Shown: piece after piece, positions 28,271 to 37,614 of the stretch
Layout of the letters: each line of letters begins with the position of its first letter
Numbering within the stretch: position 1 is the first letter of the stretch
DNA from: Parapedobacter defluvii
Lineage (GTDB): Bacteria > Bacteroidota > Bacteroidia > Sphingobacteriales > Sphingobacteriaceae
DNA: 64,000 bases
Direction of reading: 5' to 3'
Assembly (NCBI RefSeq): GCF_014642075.1
Contig: NZ_BMIK01000018.1
Coordinates: forward strand, 41,422 to 105,421
Translations under genes and position numbers: made by a program
Notes under the pieces: model-generated
The model's database searches: none
What the model saw: only the letters and a program-made list of their open reading frames with translations
Told to the model about the DNA's origin: nothing

Positions 28271-28343
28271 AGAGGCGGACAAACCATGGGAATTTTGCTT
28301 CCGTAATCCCGTCACAATGGGGTGCGGGAAAAAGCGAAACGCC

Positions 28344-28847
28344 ATGTTACAGCAATTCACCTGGGAGCAATTTCTATGGGTAGCCGCAACCCTCGCCGCA
28401 GTCTGGTACATCTCAGTACTCCTGCTCTTTTTCAGGAAAGAGATACGCGGACTTTTCACACCAGAAAATAAAACCAACGCACGGCCATCCGATCCCGGGG
28501 AACCGGAAGACGGGGAAGTGTTTGACCTGATGGGCAGCACAGCCATGTCAGAGGGCGTATTGGACATCGCGCCCGACGAGCTGACCTTTTCACCCAAAAG
28601 CGACACCGACGGCAAAACCAGAAAATTGGGGCTTGTTTCCGATTTCCTTCAGGAGATAAAGGAACTGATAGACACCATCGAACGCGAAAAGGGCAACAAG
28701 GAGGACTTCCACAAGCTATTCGATGCACTCAAGCAAAAGTACCCCGCCATCCGCGAAAGCGGCCGGCTTGAAACCCTTGCCAGCTACCTCGAAGACCACC
28801 TGCCCTTCACATTGACCGACGAGGAAATGCAGCACCTATGGGATTAA
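28344..28847 (+). CDS. First tra-operon protein, membrane-anchored (TraD-position)
   Basis: The ATG at 28344 (MLQQFTWEQFLW) gives 167 residues and places one hydrophobic helix at about 10-30. An acidic linker and a helical C-terminal domain follow (about 95-167, LVSDFLQEIKELIDTIE). Upstream in-frame starts at 28245 (TTG) and 28320 are less likely. Small anchored proteins of this type precede DUF4134 in Bacteroidota ICEs. No function is assigned. It is close to the DUF4134 gene. Confidence 0.75.
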   Translation: MLQQFTWEQFLWVAATLAAVWYISVLLLFFRKEIRGLFTPENKTNARPSDPGEPEDGEVFDLMGSTAMSEGVLDIAPDELTFSPKSDTDGKTRKLGLVSDFLQEIKELIDTIEREKGNKEDFHKLFDALKQKYPAIRESGRLETLASYLEDHLPFTLTDEEMQHLWD

Positions 28848-28885
28848 CCGATTACCAAGAACAAAAAGCGAAAAGACAATACGAT

Positions 28886-29242
28886 ATGAACACCAAACCA
28901 TCATTGAAACAGAAAATCATAGCCAGCCATTGGCTGATGGCAACCACCTGCCTTGCCTACCAAATCCTATGCAGCATCTCCATCGCCATTGCGCAAACCG
29001 ATGCCGGTGACGGTGACGCAGGGATCAGGCAGGCCACGGACAGGGTCAGGGGCTACTTCGACACAGGCATCGACCTCATGTATGCGGTGGGAGCCGTAGT
29101 CGGCCTCGTGGGAGCGGTAAAAGTCTTCAACAAGTGGAACGCCGGGGAGCCGGACACCTCAAAAGTCGCAGCAGCATGGTTCGGAAGCTGCATCTTCCTC
29201 GTCATCGTCGCCACCGTGTTACGGTCATTCTTCGGTATCTGA
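28886..29242 (+). CDS. traE: TraE, DUF4134 (VirB2-like)
   Basis: Protein of 118 residues from the ATG at 28886; an earlier in-frame ATG at 28838 would add 16 residues and overlap the previous gene. A signal-like N-terminal helix ends near Ala-Gln (SIAIAQTDAG). Two hydrophobic helices follow (about 60-80 and 95-116) around the conserved VGAVKVFNKWNAGEPDT loop. The layout matches DUF4134/TraE, the probable pilin-like channel subunit. Confidence 0.88.
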   Translation: MNTKPSLKQKIIASHWLMATTCLAYQILCSISIAIAQTDAGDGDAGIRQATDRVRGYFDTGIDLMYAVGAVVGLVGAVKVFNKWNAGEPDTSKVAAAWFGSCIFLVIVATVLRSFFGI

Positions 29243-29254
29243 AAGCACAGGGAA

Positions 29255-29590
29255 ATGAAAAGCGAATTACCGGATTACAACGTAGGGGGAACGCGGTTCC
29301 ATGTGGACATCGCAGATGGCGGATTGCGGCAGGTATCAAACCCCGCAAACAGGATACCGTTCGACGAAATGACATTCCGCAACGGGCATTACGAGTTCCT
29401 GTTTGACAAAAGCACGAAAAACGTATTCAAGGGAAACCCTGCCAGTAAACCCGAAAGCGTAGTGGCCGTCAGGATGCCGCATCCCTACAAGCTCGACCCC
29501 AATATCGTGAACAGGATGCTCGAACGGATCGGCAGCCGCAGGCAAACAGCAAAACACCAAATCCGGAAACAAGCATCCTTGAAACCATAA
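29255..29590 (+). CDS. Unrecognised protein between traE and traF
   Basis: Protein of 111 residues with no signal or membrane segment, mixed strands then a basic helical tail (ERIGSRRQTAKHQIRKQ). The block VAVRMPHPYKLDP is distinctive. It lies 12 bp after traE and 5 bp before traF, so it is clearly part of the operon. Function not assigned. Confidence 0.7.
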   Translation: MKSELPDYNVGGTRFHVDIADGGLRQVSNPANRIPFDEMTFRNGHYEFLFDKSTKNVFKGNPASKPESVVAVRMPHPYKLDPNIVNRMLERIGSRRQTAKHQIRKQASLKP

Positions 29591-29595
29591 AAACA

Positions 29596-29922
29596 ATGGC
29601 TACGATTTACCGCATCAACAAAGGAATCAACAAACCCATAGAGTTCAGGGGACTCAAAGGCCAGTACATCGGCTATCTGGCAGGTGGACTTGTGGGCCTG
29701 TTGTTGCTATTCGCGGGAATGTACCTGATAGGCACCGACCTGTACATCTGCCTTCCGGTCGTCGCGGTGCTGGGTACGGCACTGTTCATCGGTGTCAACC
29801 GTCTCAGCCACCGTTTCGGCCAGCACGGACTGATGAAATACTTCGCCAGAAAGGGAATGCCGCAGTACCTGAAATCCAGGTCAAGACGGATTTACACCAC
29901 ACTCAAACAAGCAAAAAAATAA
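29596..29922 (+). CDS. traF: TraF, DUF4133 (VirB3-like)
   Basis: Protein of 108 residues. The N-terminus YRINKGINKPIEFRGLKGQYI is typical of DUF4133. Two membrane helices follow (about 30-50 and 52-72) and then a basic cytoplasmic tail. It is the inner-membrane partner of the TraG ATPase, which starts 6 bp later. Confidence 0.92.
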   Translation: MATIYRINKGINKPIEFRGLKGQYIGYLAGGLVGLLLLFAGMYLIGTDLYICLPVVAVLGTALFIGVNRLSHRFGQHGLMKYFARKGMPQYLKSRSRRIYTTLKQAKK

Positions 29923-29928
29923 CATAAC

Positions 29929-32385
29929 GTGAGAGAAATCGAAAAGATATTCCCCATTTACAAAGTCGAAAACGGAGCGGTACTATCCGTCCAGGGCGAC
30001 ATCACCGTGGCCTTCGAGGCCACATTGCCGGAGATTTTCACGTTGGGCGAACGGGACTATGAATCCTTCCACCAAGCATGGATAAGGGCCATCAAGGTGC
30101 TTCCGGCCCACAGCATCTTCCACAAACAGGATTGGTACGCAGACAGGCGGTACCGCGCGGATTTCGACAGGGCGGGGGAAGCGTTCCTGTCACTCAGCAG
30201 CGAGCGGTTCTTCAATGAACGGCCATACCGCGGACACTCCTGCCACATCTTCCTCACCAAGCGTGCCACGGGCCGGAAACCCGCCAACTCCGCAATTTCC
30301 AATATCCTGCGCAAATCCATCGTGCCGCAGCAGACCATCGCCGAAAAGCCGTTCATGGATTTCATGGACAGCGTGGGGCAATTCGAGCGCATCCTTTCAG
30401 ACAGCGGTTTCGTATCGCTCAAACGGCTGGATGACGAGGCCCTTGCGGGTACGGCAAACAGGGCGGGAATAATCGAACGCTACGTTTTCCTTCTCGATGA
30501 GGGGGAGCAGCCCACCATCCGCGACATCCATCTCAATGGCAGGTTAGCCGTAGGCGATAAACAATGCCAGCTTTTCACGCTTTCGGACGCGGAAGAACTC
30601 CCAGCACTCTGCGGCCCACGCATCAACTACGACCGGTACTCAACCGACCGGACGAAATTCTCCATCGGATTCGCAAGCCCGCTTGGGTTGCTACTGGACT
30701 GCGACCACATCCTCAACCAATATATCTTCATCGGGGATGCCCACAAGACACTGAAAAAAATGGAAGCCAAGCGGCTCCGGTTGCAATCCCTATCCGCATA
30801 CTCCCGCGAAAATGCGATAGCAAGGGATGCCACCAACGATTTCCTCAACGAAGCCATATCCGACGGGCGGCTGCCTGTCAAGGCGCATTTCAACGTGCTG
30901 GCATGGGGCGACGGAGCCACGGATGCAAACGAACTCCGCAACAAAGTGTCCAGCGCAATGGCACAGATGGATGCCATTCCAAAACAGGAAACGGATGGCG
31001 CACCGCAGATATGGTTTGCCGGAATCCCCGGAAACGGCAGTGATTTCCCCATGAATGACACCTTCGACACTTTCCTTGAGCAAGCCACCTGTTTCCTTGT
31101 CAAAGAAACCGGATACCGCTCATCGATTTCCCCTTTCGGAGTGCGGCTTGGCGAAAGGCTGGACGGCAAGCCCATGCACGTCGATATAAGCGACGAACCC
31201 ATAAAACGGGGGTGGTCAACCAACCGGAACAAATTCATATTGGGCCCCAGCGGTAGCGGTAAATCGTTCTTCACCAACCACATGGTGCGCAGCTATTACG
31301 AGCAGGGTGCGCACGTTGTATTGCTCGACGTAGGCCACAGCTACAAAGGATTGTGCGACCTCGTTGACGGCTACTATTTCACCTATTCGGAAGCCGACCC
31401 CATCAGGTTCAATCCATTCTACCTGACGGATGGGGATGTGCTGGACACAGAGAAAAAAGAAAGCCTCAAGACGTTGTTGCTCGCACTCTGGAAAAAAGAG
31501 GATGAACGTTTCACCCGTTCCGAATACGTCGCCCTTTCCAACGCGTTGACAGGCTACTATAAGCACCTCGAATCGCACAGCGACATCTTCCCATGCTTCA
31601 ATACATTCTATGAGTACCTAATGAACGAGTACATGCAGGTACTCGACAATGGCAAGGTCAAGGAAAAGGATTTCGACGTATCCAATTTCCTCTATGTACT
31701 CAACCCTTACTACAAAGGGGGCGAGTTCGATTATTTATTGAATGCCACCGAAAACCTCGACCTGCTGCACCAACGCTTCATCGTATTTGAGCTGGATGCC
31801 ATCAAGGACCATCCCATCCTCTTCCCCGCAGTAACGCTCATCATCATGGACGTGTTCATTTCCAAGATGCGCAAACTCAAGGGTGTACGCAAGGCCATAC
31901 TCATCGAGGAATGCTGGAAAGCCATCGCCAAGGCATCAATGGCCGAGTACATCAAATACCTGTTCAAGACCGTGAGGAAATTCTTCGGGGAAGCCATTGT
32001 GGTGACACAGGAAGTCGAAGACATCATCTCATCACCCATCGTGAAACAGGCGATCATCAACAATTCCGACTGCAAAATCCTACTCGACCAATCCAAGTAC
32101 GAAAACAAGTTTGACCAATTGCAGGAAATGCTTGGCCTCAATGACAAGCAAAAGGCATTGATACTCTCCATGAACAGGGCCAATGACCCCAAGCGGAAAT
32201 ACAAAGAAGTCTACATATATCCCCCCGGCAAAGTGTACCGCACCGAGGTTTCACTGGAGGAATACCTCACCTACACCACGGAGGAAAGCGAAAAAGTAAA
32301 GGTGCTGGAATATGCCGCAAGGCATGGAAGCATCAGCCGGGGCATAGCCGAACTCGCGAAAGACCTGCGGAGCAAAAATCCATAA
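29929..32385 (+). CDS. traG: TraG conjugation ATPase (VirB4-like)
   Basis: Protein of 818 residues starting with GTG (the peptide begins REIEKIFPIYKVENG). Walker A GPSGSGKS near 439 is followed by VVLLDVGHSYKGL, and Walker B is AILIEECWKAIA near 660. A conserved VTQEVEDI block follows. It powers assembly of the channel and transfer. It is full length and all ATPase motifs are intact. Confidence 0.95.
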   Translation: MREIEKIFPIYKVENGAVLSVQGDITVAFEATLPEIFTLGERDYESFHQAWIRAIKVLPAHSIFHKQDWYADRRYRADFDRAGEAFLSLSSERFFNERPYRGHSCHIFLTKRATGRKPANSAISNILRKSIVPQQTIAEKPFMDFMDSVGQFERILSDSGFVSLKRLDDEALAGTANRAGIIERYVFLLDEGEQPTIRDIHLNGRLAVGDKQCQLFTLSDAEELPALCGPRINYDRYSTDRTKFSIGFASPLGLLLDCDHILNQYIFIGDAHKTLKKMEAKRLRLQSLSAYSRENAIARDATNDFLNEAISDGRLPVKAHFNVLAWGDGATDANELRNKVSSAMAQMDAIPKQETDGAPQIWFAGIPGNGSDFPMNDTFDTFLEQATCFLVKETGYRSSISPFGVRLGERLDGKPMHVDISDEPIKRGWSTNRNKFILGPSGSGKSFFTNHMVRSYYEQGAHVVLLDVGHSYKGLCDLVDGYYFTYSEADPIRFNPFYLTDGDVLDTEKKESLKTLLLALWKKEDERFTRSEYVALSNALTGYYKHLESHSDIFPCFNTFYEYLMNEYMQVLDNGKVKEKDFDVSNFLYVLNPYYKGGEFDYLLNATENLDLLHQRFIVFELDAIKDHPILFPAVTLIIMDVFISKMRKLKGVRKAILIEECWKAIAKASMAEYIKYLFKTVRKFFGEAIVVTQEVEDIISSPIVKQAIINNSDCKILLDQSKYENKFDQLQEMLGLNDKQKALILSMNRANDPKRKYKEVYIYPPGKVYRTEVSLEEYLTYTTEESEKVKVLEYAARHGSISRGIAELAKDLRSKNP

Positions 32386-32404
32386 CGCAAAACCATACAA
32401 TATC

Positions 32405-33097
32405 ATGAAAACACTGAAGACATACATGCTCATCCTTCCTATCAGCGCAGTGACGCTTTTCGTAGCACTACCCAACGGGGCCGATGCACAGCTTGCTATA
32501 GCGGAAGTCATCAAAGCGGGAATCAAAAAAGTGGTCAAGGCCGTTGACCTCAAGATCCAACGCCTGCAAAACAAGACCATCTGGTTGCAGAATGCCCAAA
32601 AAGCCCTTGAGAACCAACTATCCAAACTCAAATTGGGCGAAATCGCCGACTGGACGGACAGGCAGCGCGAACTGTACAAGAATTACTACGAGGAACTCTG
32701 GAAAGTCAAGTCGATTCTTTCCTATTACAACCGCGTGAAAGAGCTAACCGAAAAACAGGGGGCCATACTGGAGGAATACAGGTCGGCCTGGCAGCTTTTC
32801 CAACAGGACACTAATTTCTCACCGGACGAACTTGCCTATATCGGGAAAGTCTACACGGGCATACTGGAAGCAAGCGTCAAAAATGTAGACCAGATCATCC
32901 TCGTGGTCAACAGCTTCAAAATGCAGATGTCCGATGCCGCAAGGCTCGAAATCATCATGGAAGCCAGCAACCGCATGGAGGAAAACCATGCCGATCTACG
33001 GCAATTCAACAGGCAGAATGCCATGCTCAGCATCCAGCGGGCCAAGTCAACCGATGAAACACAACGATTAAGGAAAATATATGGAATCGACGAATAA
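32405..33097 (+). CDS. traI: TraI, DUF4141-like exported protein
   Basis: Protein of 230 residues with a signal peptide cleaved after about residue 28 (ADAQ). Long amphipathic helices follow (KTIWLQNAQKALENQLSKLK). The C-terminal half (from NFSPDELAYIGKVY) is visibly related to the protein encoded two genes downstream. It is a probable VirB5-like periplasmic or pilus component. It overlaps the next gene by 17 bp. Confidence 0.85.
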   Translation: MKTLKTYMLILPISAVTLFVALPNGADAQLAIAEVIKAGIKKVVKAVDLKIQRLQNKTIWLQNAQKALENQLSKLKLGEIADWTDRQRELYKNYYEELWKVKSILSYYNRVKELTEKQGAILEEYRSAWQLFQQDTNFSPDELAYIGKVYTGILEASVKNVDQIILVVNSFKMQMSDAARLEIIMEASNRMEENHADLRQFNRQNAMLSIQRAKSTDETQRLRKIYGIDE

Positions 33098-33767
33098 TAT
33101 AGCCGCCGCAGCCAACATGGTGCGGAGAAAAGTACGCACGTTGCTTGCCATTGCTAGCCTCACGGCCATCGCCTCATCCTTCACCACCAGTGCAGGGGCA
33201 CAGACGTTTTCCGAATGGTTTCGGCAGAAAAAAACACAGAAGCAGTACCTCGCAGAGCAAATCATTGCGCTGAAAGCCTACGGAACGGTGCTGAAAAAAG
33301 GCTATCACGTAGCCTCGTCGGGCCTTGGCATCATCAGGGGTTTCCGAGACGATGAGTTCAATCTCCACTCCACATTTTTCTCGTCGCTTGCAGCCGTCAA
33401 TCCCGCCATCCGCGACGATGTGAAAATCGCTGAAACAATTGCCCTGCAAATCGCCATCATCGCCGCATTCAACGGTGCCGACAACGACGGAAACCACGGG
33501 CAATATATCCGGGACGTAAAAAGCAAAGTACTGGATGAATGCGCGGTTGACCTAAGCGAACTGTCCAGCATCGTGCTTTCCGGCAAGCTCGAACTGGAAG
33601 ACGACGAACGGATCAGGCGGCTTGAAAAAGTAGCCGCCTCGATGCGTGACAAGGCCGCATTCACGCAGAAATTCACAGGTGATGTGCGGTTGCTCGCCCT
33701 GATGCAAAACCGAGAAGAGATACAGATTAATAACCTGAAAACCTGGTTCAGCCATGAAGATGATTAA
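33081..33767 (+). CDS. TraI-related exported protein, second of three
   Basis: Protein of 228 residues with a signal-like hydrophobic stretch (about 18-40, ending in GAQTF). Residues 65-110 (LKKGYHVASSGLGIIRGF...FNLHSTFFSSLAAVNPAIR) align with the next protein, and DDERIRRLEKVAASMRDK aligns with DDERLNAIDRIFHDVEDK in it. It overlaps traI and the next gene. A role in the mating channel is inferred from position. Confidence 0.8.
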   Translation: MESTNNIAAAANMVRRKVRTLLAIASLTAIASSFTTSAGAQTFSEWFRQKKTQKQYLAEQIIALKAYGTVLKKGYHVASSGLGIIRGFRDDEFNLHSTFFSSLAAVNPAIRDDVKIAETIALQIAIIAAFNGADNDGNHGQYIRDVKSKVLDECAVDLSELSSIVLSGKLELEDDERIRRLEKVAASMRDKAAFTQKFTGDVRLLALMQNREEIQINNLKTWFSHEDD

Positions 33768-34395
33768 AAAGATATGCCTCATCCTTGTGCTTGGCACATC
33801 CCTGTACGCCCCAGCAAAAGCGCAGACCGACGAGGTGGTGCAATTGCTCCTGAATGTGGAGAAACTCAGCCAACTGAAAGGCATCCTTTCGGACATGAAG
33901 CGCGGCTATGAAATCATCAGCGGGGGATACAATGCCGTCAGGGATGTCTCACGGGGCAACTTCAACCTGCATAACGTCTTCCTCGATGGTTTGATGGCCG
34001 TCAACCCCGAAATCAGGAAATACCACCGCATCGCCGACATCATCCGGTACCAAAAGGACATCGTGACCGAATACAGGGCCACTTTCGACCGATTCAGGGC
34101 ATCGGGCAATTTCACGGAAAGCGAACTGGCCTATTTCGCGAATGTCTACAAACGGCTTTTTGACCAGAGCCTTGCCAACCTCGATGAACTCATCATGGTC
34201 ACGACCGCCTCGCAACTCAGGATGTCGGACGATGAACGCCTGAACGCCATAGACCGGATATTCCATGATGTGGAAGACAAGCTGCAATTCCTTCGGCATT
34301 TCAACCGCGAGGGCGGTGTCCTTGCCCTGCAACGCGAACGTGAAAAACGGGAAACCCAAGCATTGCAAGAATTATACGATACAGACAATGAATAA
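33754..34395 (+). CDS. TraI-related exported protein, third of three
   Basis: Protein of 213 residues with a clear signal peptide (MKMIKKICLILVLGTSLYAP...AKAQ). Its first half matches the second paralogue (RGYEIISGGYNAVRDVSRGNFNLHNVFLDGL). Its second half matches TraI (NFTESELAYFANVYKRLFDQS, and LRHFNREGGVLALQRERE). Similar ICE proteins are sometimes labelled TerB-like, a name this sequence does not itself support. It overlaps traJ by 8 bp. Confidence 0.82.
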   Translation: MKMIKKICLILVLGTSLYAPAKAQTDEVVQLLLNVEKLSQLKGILSDMKRGYEIISGGYNAVRDVSRGNFNLHNVFLDGLMAVNPEIRKYHRIADIIRYQKDIVTEYRATFDRFRASGNFTESELAYFANVYKRLFDQSLANLDELIMVTTASQLRMSDDERLNAIDRIFHDVEDKLQFLRHFNREGGVLALQREREKRETQALQELYDTDNE

Positions 34396-35593
34396 TCGAA
34401 CCCCAAATTACCTGAAAATAATGGGAGCGTTGTTGCTCGTGGCCGCCCCCGCTGCCCTTTGCCGTGCCCAGAGCGCCGCCGAGATTGGCGGGCTGCAAAG
34501 CGTGCTCGATACAGTTTACTCCGACATGCTTCCCCTTTGCGGTCGCCTCATCGGGGCGGGCCGTGGCCTTGCGGGTTTCGCCGCCCTCTGGTTTATAGCA
34601 AGCCGTGTTTGGCGGCAAATCGCCGCCGCCGAAGCCATAGACTTCTATCCTTTGCTCCGCCCTTTCGGGATTGGCCTTGCCATCCTTTTCTTCCCCGTGG
34701 TGCTGGACGTGATGAATGGCGTACTCAAGCCCATCACCGATGCGACATCGGGCATGGTGGAGGATTCCGACCGTGCCATCGCCACCCTGTTGAAGCAAAA
34801 GGAGGAAGCCGTGAGAAACTCTGCCCATTGGCAAATGTACGTGGGGGAAAGCGGAAAAGGCGATATGGACAAATGGTATAAGTATACCTATCCCGATGAC
34901 CCCAAGCGGGAGGGTGAAAGCTGGATGGACAAGGTAATCGGAAATGACATCAAATTCTGGATGGACAAGCAATCCTATAATTTCAGGAACAACGTGAAAC
35001 AGTGGTTGAGCGAAGTGCTGCAAGTGCTGTTCGCAGCCGCCGCACTCTGCATCAACGCCATCCGGACTTTCTTCCTCATCGTATTGGGCATCCTTGGGCC
35101 ACTGGTTTTTGGACTATCCGTATTCGATGGGTTACAGCATACACTCACCGTATGGATTGCACGCTACATCAATGTGTACCTATGGTTGCCCGTCTGCAAC
35201 ATCTTCGGCAGCATCATCGGCAAAATCCAGGAAAAAATGCTGCAACTGGACATTTCGGAAATCGGACAGGAGGGCGATACCCTATTCAGTCCAACCGATA
35301 CAGCCTATCTCATCTACCTCATCATCGGCATACTGGGGTACTTCACGGTGCCAAGCGTGGCCAACTACATCGTACACGCATCGGGTGCAAATGCCCTTAT
35401 GCAACGCGTCAACTCATTGATAGTGAATCCCGGCGATGCCGTCACCCAGAAGCTCACGGATGGCGGTGACATGGCAAAAGACGTATTCGGTGACGATGCC
35501 CGCACCATGCGCAACCACATGGCAGGGGCCGGAAGAAGCGACTACTTCAATTCCGGAAGCAGCCACCAGGGGGACCGGATACAGGGGAATTAA
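34388..35593 (+). CDS. traJ: TraJ membrane channel protein (VirB6-like)
   Basis: The ATG at 34388 gives 401 residues beginning MNNRTPNYLKIMGALLLV with a signal peptide (CRAQ). At least five further hydrophobic segments follow (about 60-80, 95-115, 215-245, 255-275 and 315-340), with an Asn/Gly/Ser-rich tail. The conserved GLAGFAALWFIASRVWRQIA and ILGPLVFGLSVFDG blocks fit TraJ. It forms the inner-membrane part of the channel. Confidence 0.9.
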   Translation: MNNRTPNYLKIMGALLLVAAPAALCRAQSAAEIGGLQSVLDTVYSDMLPLCGRLIGAGRGLAGFAALWFIASRVWRQIAAAEAIDFYPLLRPFGIGLAILFFPVVLDVMNGVLKPITDATSGMVEDSDRAIATLLKQKEEAVRNSAHWQMYVGESGKGDMDKWYKYTYPDDPKREGESWMDKVIGNDIKFWMDKQSYNFRNNVKQWLSEVLQVLFAAAALCINAIRTFFLIVLGILGPLVFGLSVFDGLQHTLTVWIARYINVYLWLPVCNIFGSIIGKIQEKMLQLDISEIGQEGDTLFSPTDTAYLIYLIIGILGYFTVPSVANYIVHASGANALMQRVNSLIVNPGDAVTQKLTDGGDMAKDVFGDDARTMRNHMAGAGRSDYFNSGSSHQGDRIQGN

Positions 35594-35617
35594 CGAAAAA
35601 ATCAAAAGCGACCGAAA

Positions 35618-36226
35618 ATGTTCAAACAATTCAAAAATATCGACACGGCATTCAGGCATATCAAGACCTTCAGCATCGTTTTTTTGGGTGCGACAACGTT
35701 ATTATGCGGATTTGTCATATACAAAAGCCACGAAACCGTCGAACGGATACTTTCAAGCATATGGGTAATCGTGGACAACAGACCCATCCAAGCGAAAATC
35801 GCTGCCCGCAAAGACAACCTTGAAGTGGAAGCAAGGCGGCACGTCACGGAGTTCCATCGGCTCTTTTTTACGCTCGACCCGGATGAAAAAGCAATCACCA
35901 GCACCATTACAAAGGCACTCTACCTTGCGGACGAAAACGCCAAAAGGCAATACGACAACCTGCGTGAAAGCGGCTACTATTCCGGCCTTATCTCCGGGAA
36001 CATCAGCCAGCGCATCACCATAGACAGCATCCGGCTCGATATGCGCAGCGAACCCTATGCGTTCAGGTGCTATGCCACGCAGCAACTCATCCGTTCGAGC
36101 GGAACGCTTATCCGGATACTCACCACCACGGGAACGCTCCATAATGTCGCCCGGACGGATAACAATCCCCACGGATTCATCATACGCCGTTGGGAAACGC
36201 TGGAAAACCGAGATAAAACACAATAA
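35618..36226 (+). CDS. traK: TraK (VirB8-like)
   Basis: Protein of 202 residues with one membrane helix (about 19-38) and a periplasmic domain. The block VTEFHRLFFTLDPDEKAI and the final GFIIRRWETLENRDK are typical of TraK. It lies 24 bp after traJ and 3 bp before the next gene. Confidence 0.92.
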   Translation: MFKQFKNIDTAFRHIKTFSIVFLGATTLLCGFVIYKSHETVERILSSIWVIVDNRPIQAKIAARKDNLEVEARRHVTEFHRLFFTLDPDEKAITSTITKALYLADENAKRQYDNLRESGYYSGLISGNISQRITIDSIRLDMRSEPYAFRCYATQQLIRSSGTLIRILTTTGTLHNVARTDNNPHGFIIRRWETLENRDKTQ

Positions 36227-36229
36227 GCC

Positions 36230-36451
36230 ATGTTCGGGAAAAAAAATAAGCGAGACAACGATCAGCAGGGGAAAAGGCTTGCGGAGAACATTGCGGGCAA
36301 GGTATACCGTACCCAGACCCGCCTTGCCAATTACCTCAACCGGAAAACCGCCGGAACGACAAGGAAACAGCAAATCGTTTTCCTTGCCACATTCACCATT
36401 GCACTGGGCGTATACTGCATATACCTAATACTCGATAGCATTTTTTCCTGA
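36230..36451 (+). CDS. traL: TraL-position small membrane protein
   Basis: Protein of 73 residues with a highly charged N-terminus (MFGKKNKRDNDQQGKR) and one C-terminal hydrophobic helix (about 49-70). It lies between traK and traM, where TraL is expected, but is shorter than usual TraL proteins. The assignment is by position and layout. Confidence 0.7.
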   Translation: MFGKKNKRDNDQQGKRLAENIAGKVYRTQTRLANYLNRKTAGTTRKQQIVFLATFTIALGVYCIYLILDSIFS

Positions 36452-36483
36452 AAGGAATATACCACGCACATAAATCAAACAAA

Positions 36484-37593
36484 ATGGAAACAAACACCAA
36501 ATCTCTGAACGAAAAGCAGCGCAGGTTCCTTCTTGCGCTGCCCTTGCTGGTACTGCCGTTCACCGCATTGGCTTTCCACGCCCTTGGAGGCGGCAAAGGG
36601 ACAATCGAGGCCACCGAAGCGCAGGCTCCGGGTATCAATACCAATCTGCCAAGCGCGGATTTCAGCAGGGAAAAGCCGCAGAGCAAACTCGATCTGTACG
36701 AACAGGCAAGGCAGGATTCAATCAAGCGGGCAAGGGACCGGGAAAGCCGCGCCGCAATTGCCAACTCGATTTCCGATGGGTTCACCGATACGCAGGAACA
36801 ACGCGTCATGGAAAAACTTGCCCTACTCGAAGATGAACTCAACAAACCATTGGACGGGACACCGCAGACCGCAAACGCCGCGCCAATCCCCGAAAGGCAA
36901 TCCGCGACGATGCCCGACACCGAGGCCGACATCGAACGGCTGGAGCGCATGATGGACAACCTGTACCGGGAAGATCCCGCCGAAGATGCCGAACTGGACC
37001 AGCTAAACGGAATGCTCGAACGCATCCTTGACATCCAGCACCCCGGTAGAGTGCATGAGAAGCTGATGGAACAGTCACTTGCTAACAAGGAAAGTGCATA
37101 TCCCGTAAACCTCGCAGGGGATACCCTGGCGAACAACGGTATCCGCGCAGTCATCCATCGCGACCAAGAAGCGGTGAACGGCTCGTCCATACAACTCCGG
37201 CTACTCGACAGCATCTACGTAAACGGCAGGCTTATCCCCGCCAACAGCTTCGTACATGGAACATGCGCCGTGGGCGGCGAACGGCTCACCATAACGGTGC
37301 GCACCTTGCGCCACGGAAACTCCATACTCCCCGTATCGCTCACCGCCTATGATATGGATGGGATGCAGGGGCTTTACGCCCCCGGGGCGCTCACTCGCGA
37401 TGCTGCGGCACAGGGAGGAAACGATGCCATACAGGGCATGCAACTCATGTCACTCGACCCAAGCCTTGCCGCCCAAGCGGCCACGGCAGGTGTCAATGCC
37501 GCAAAGGGGCTTTTCAGCCGCCGGATCAAGCAAATCAAGGTCAAAGCGAAAGCCGGATATACGCTATTGCTCAGGGATGACAACCAACGATAA
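36484..37593 (+). CDS. traM: TraM (VirB10-like)
   Basis: Protein of 369 residues. The N-terminal LNEKQRRFLLALPLLVLPFTALAF helix (about 8-31) is followed by a long charged, proline-containing linker and a C-terminal beta domain (about 205-369) with blocks VNGRLIPANSFVHG and TAYDMDGMQGLYAPG. This bridges inner and outer membranes in the mating apparatus. Confidence 0.92.
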   Translation: METNTKSLNEKQRRFLLALPLLVLPFTALAFHALGGGKGTIEATEAQAPGINTNLPSADFSREKPQSKLDLYEQARQDSIKRARDRESRAAIANSISDGFTDTQEQRVMEKLALLEDELNKPLDGTPQTANAAPIPERQSATMPDTEADIERLERMMDNLYREDPAEDAELDQLNGMLERILDIQHPGRVHEKLMEQSLANKESAYPVNLAGDTLANNGIRAVIHRDQEAVNGSSIQLRLLDSIYVNGRLIPANSFVHGTCAVGGERLTITVRTLRHGNSILPVSLTAYDMDGMQGLYAPGALTRDAAAQGGNDAIQGMQLMSLDPSLAAQAATAGVNAAKGLFSRRIKQIKVKAKAGYTLLLRDDNQR

Positions 37594-37614
37594 TTGAAAC
37601 CAACTAAAAACAAG

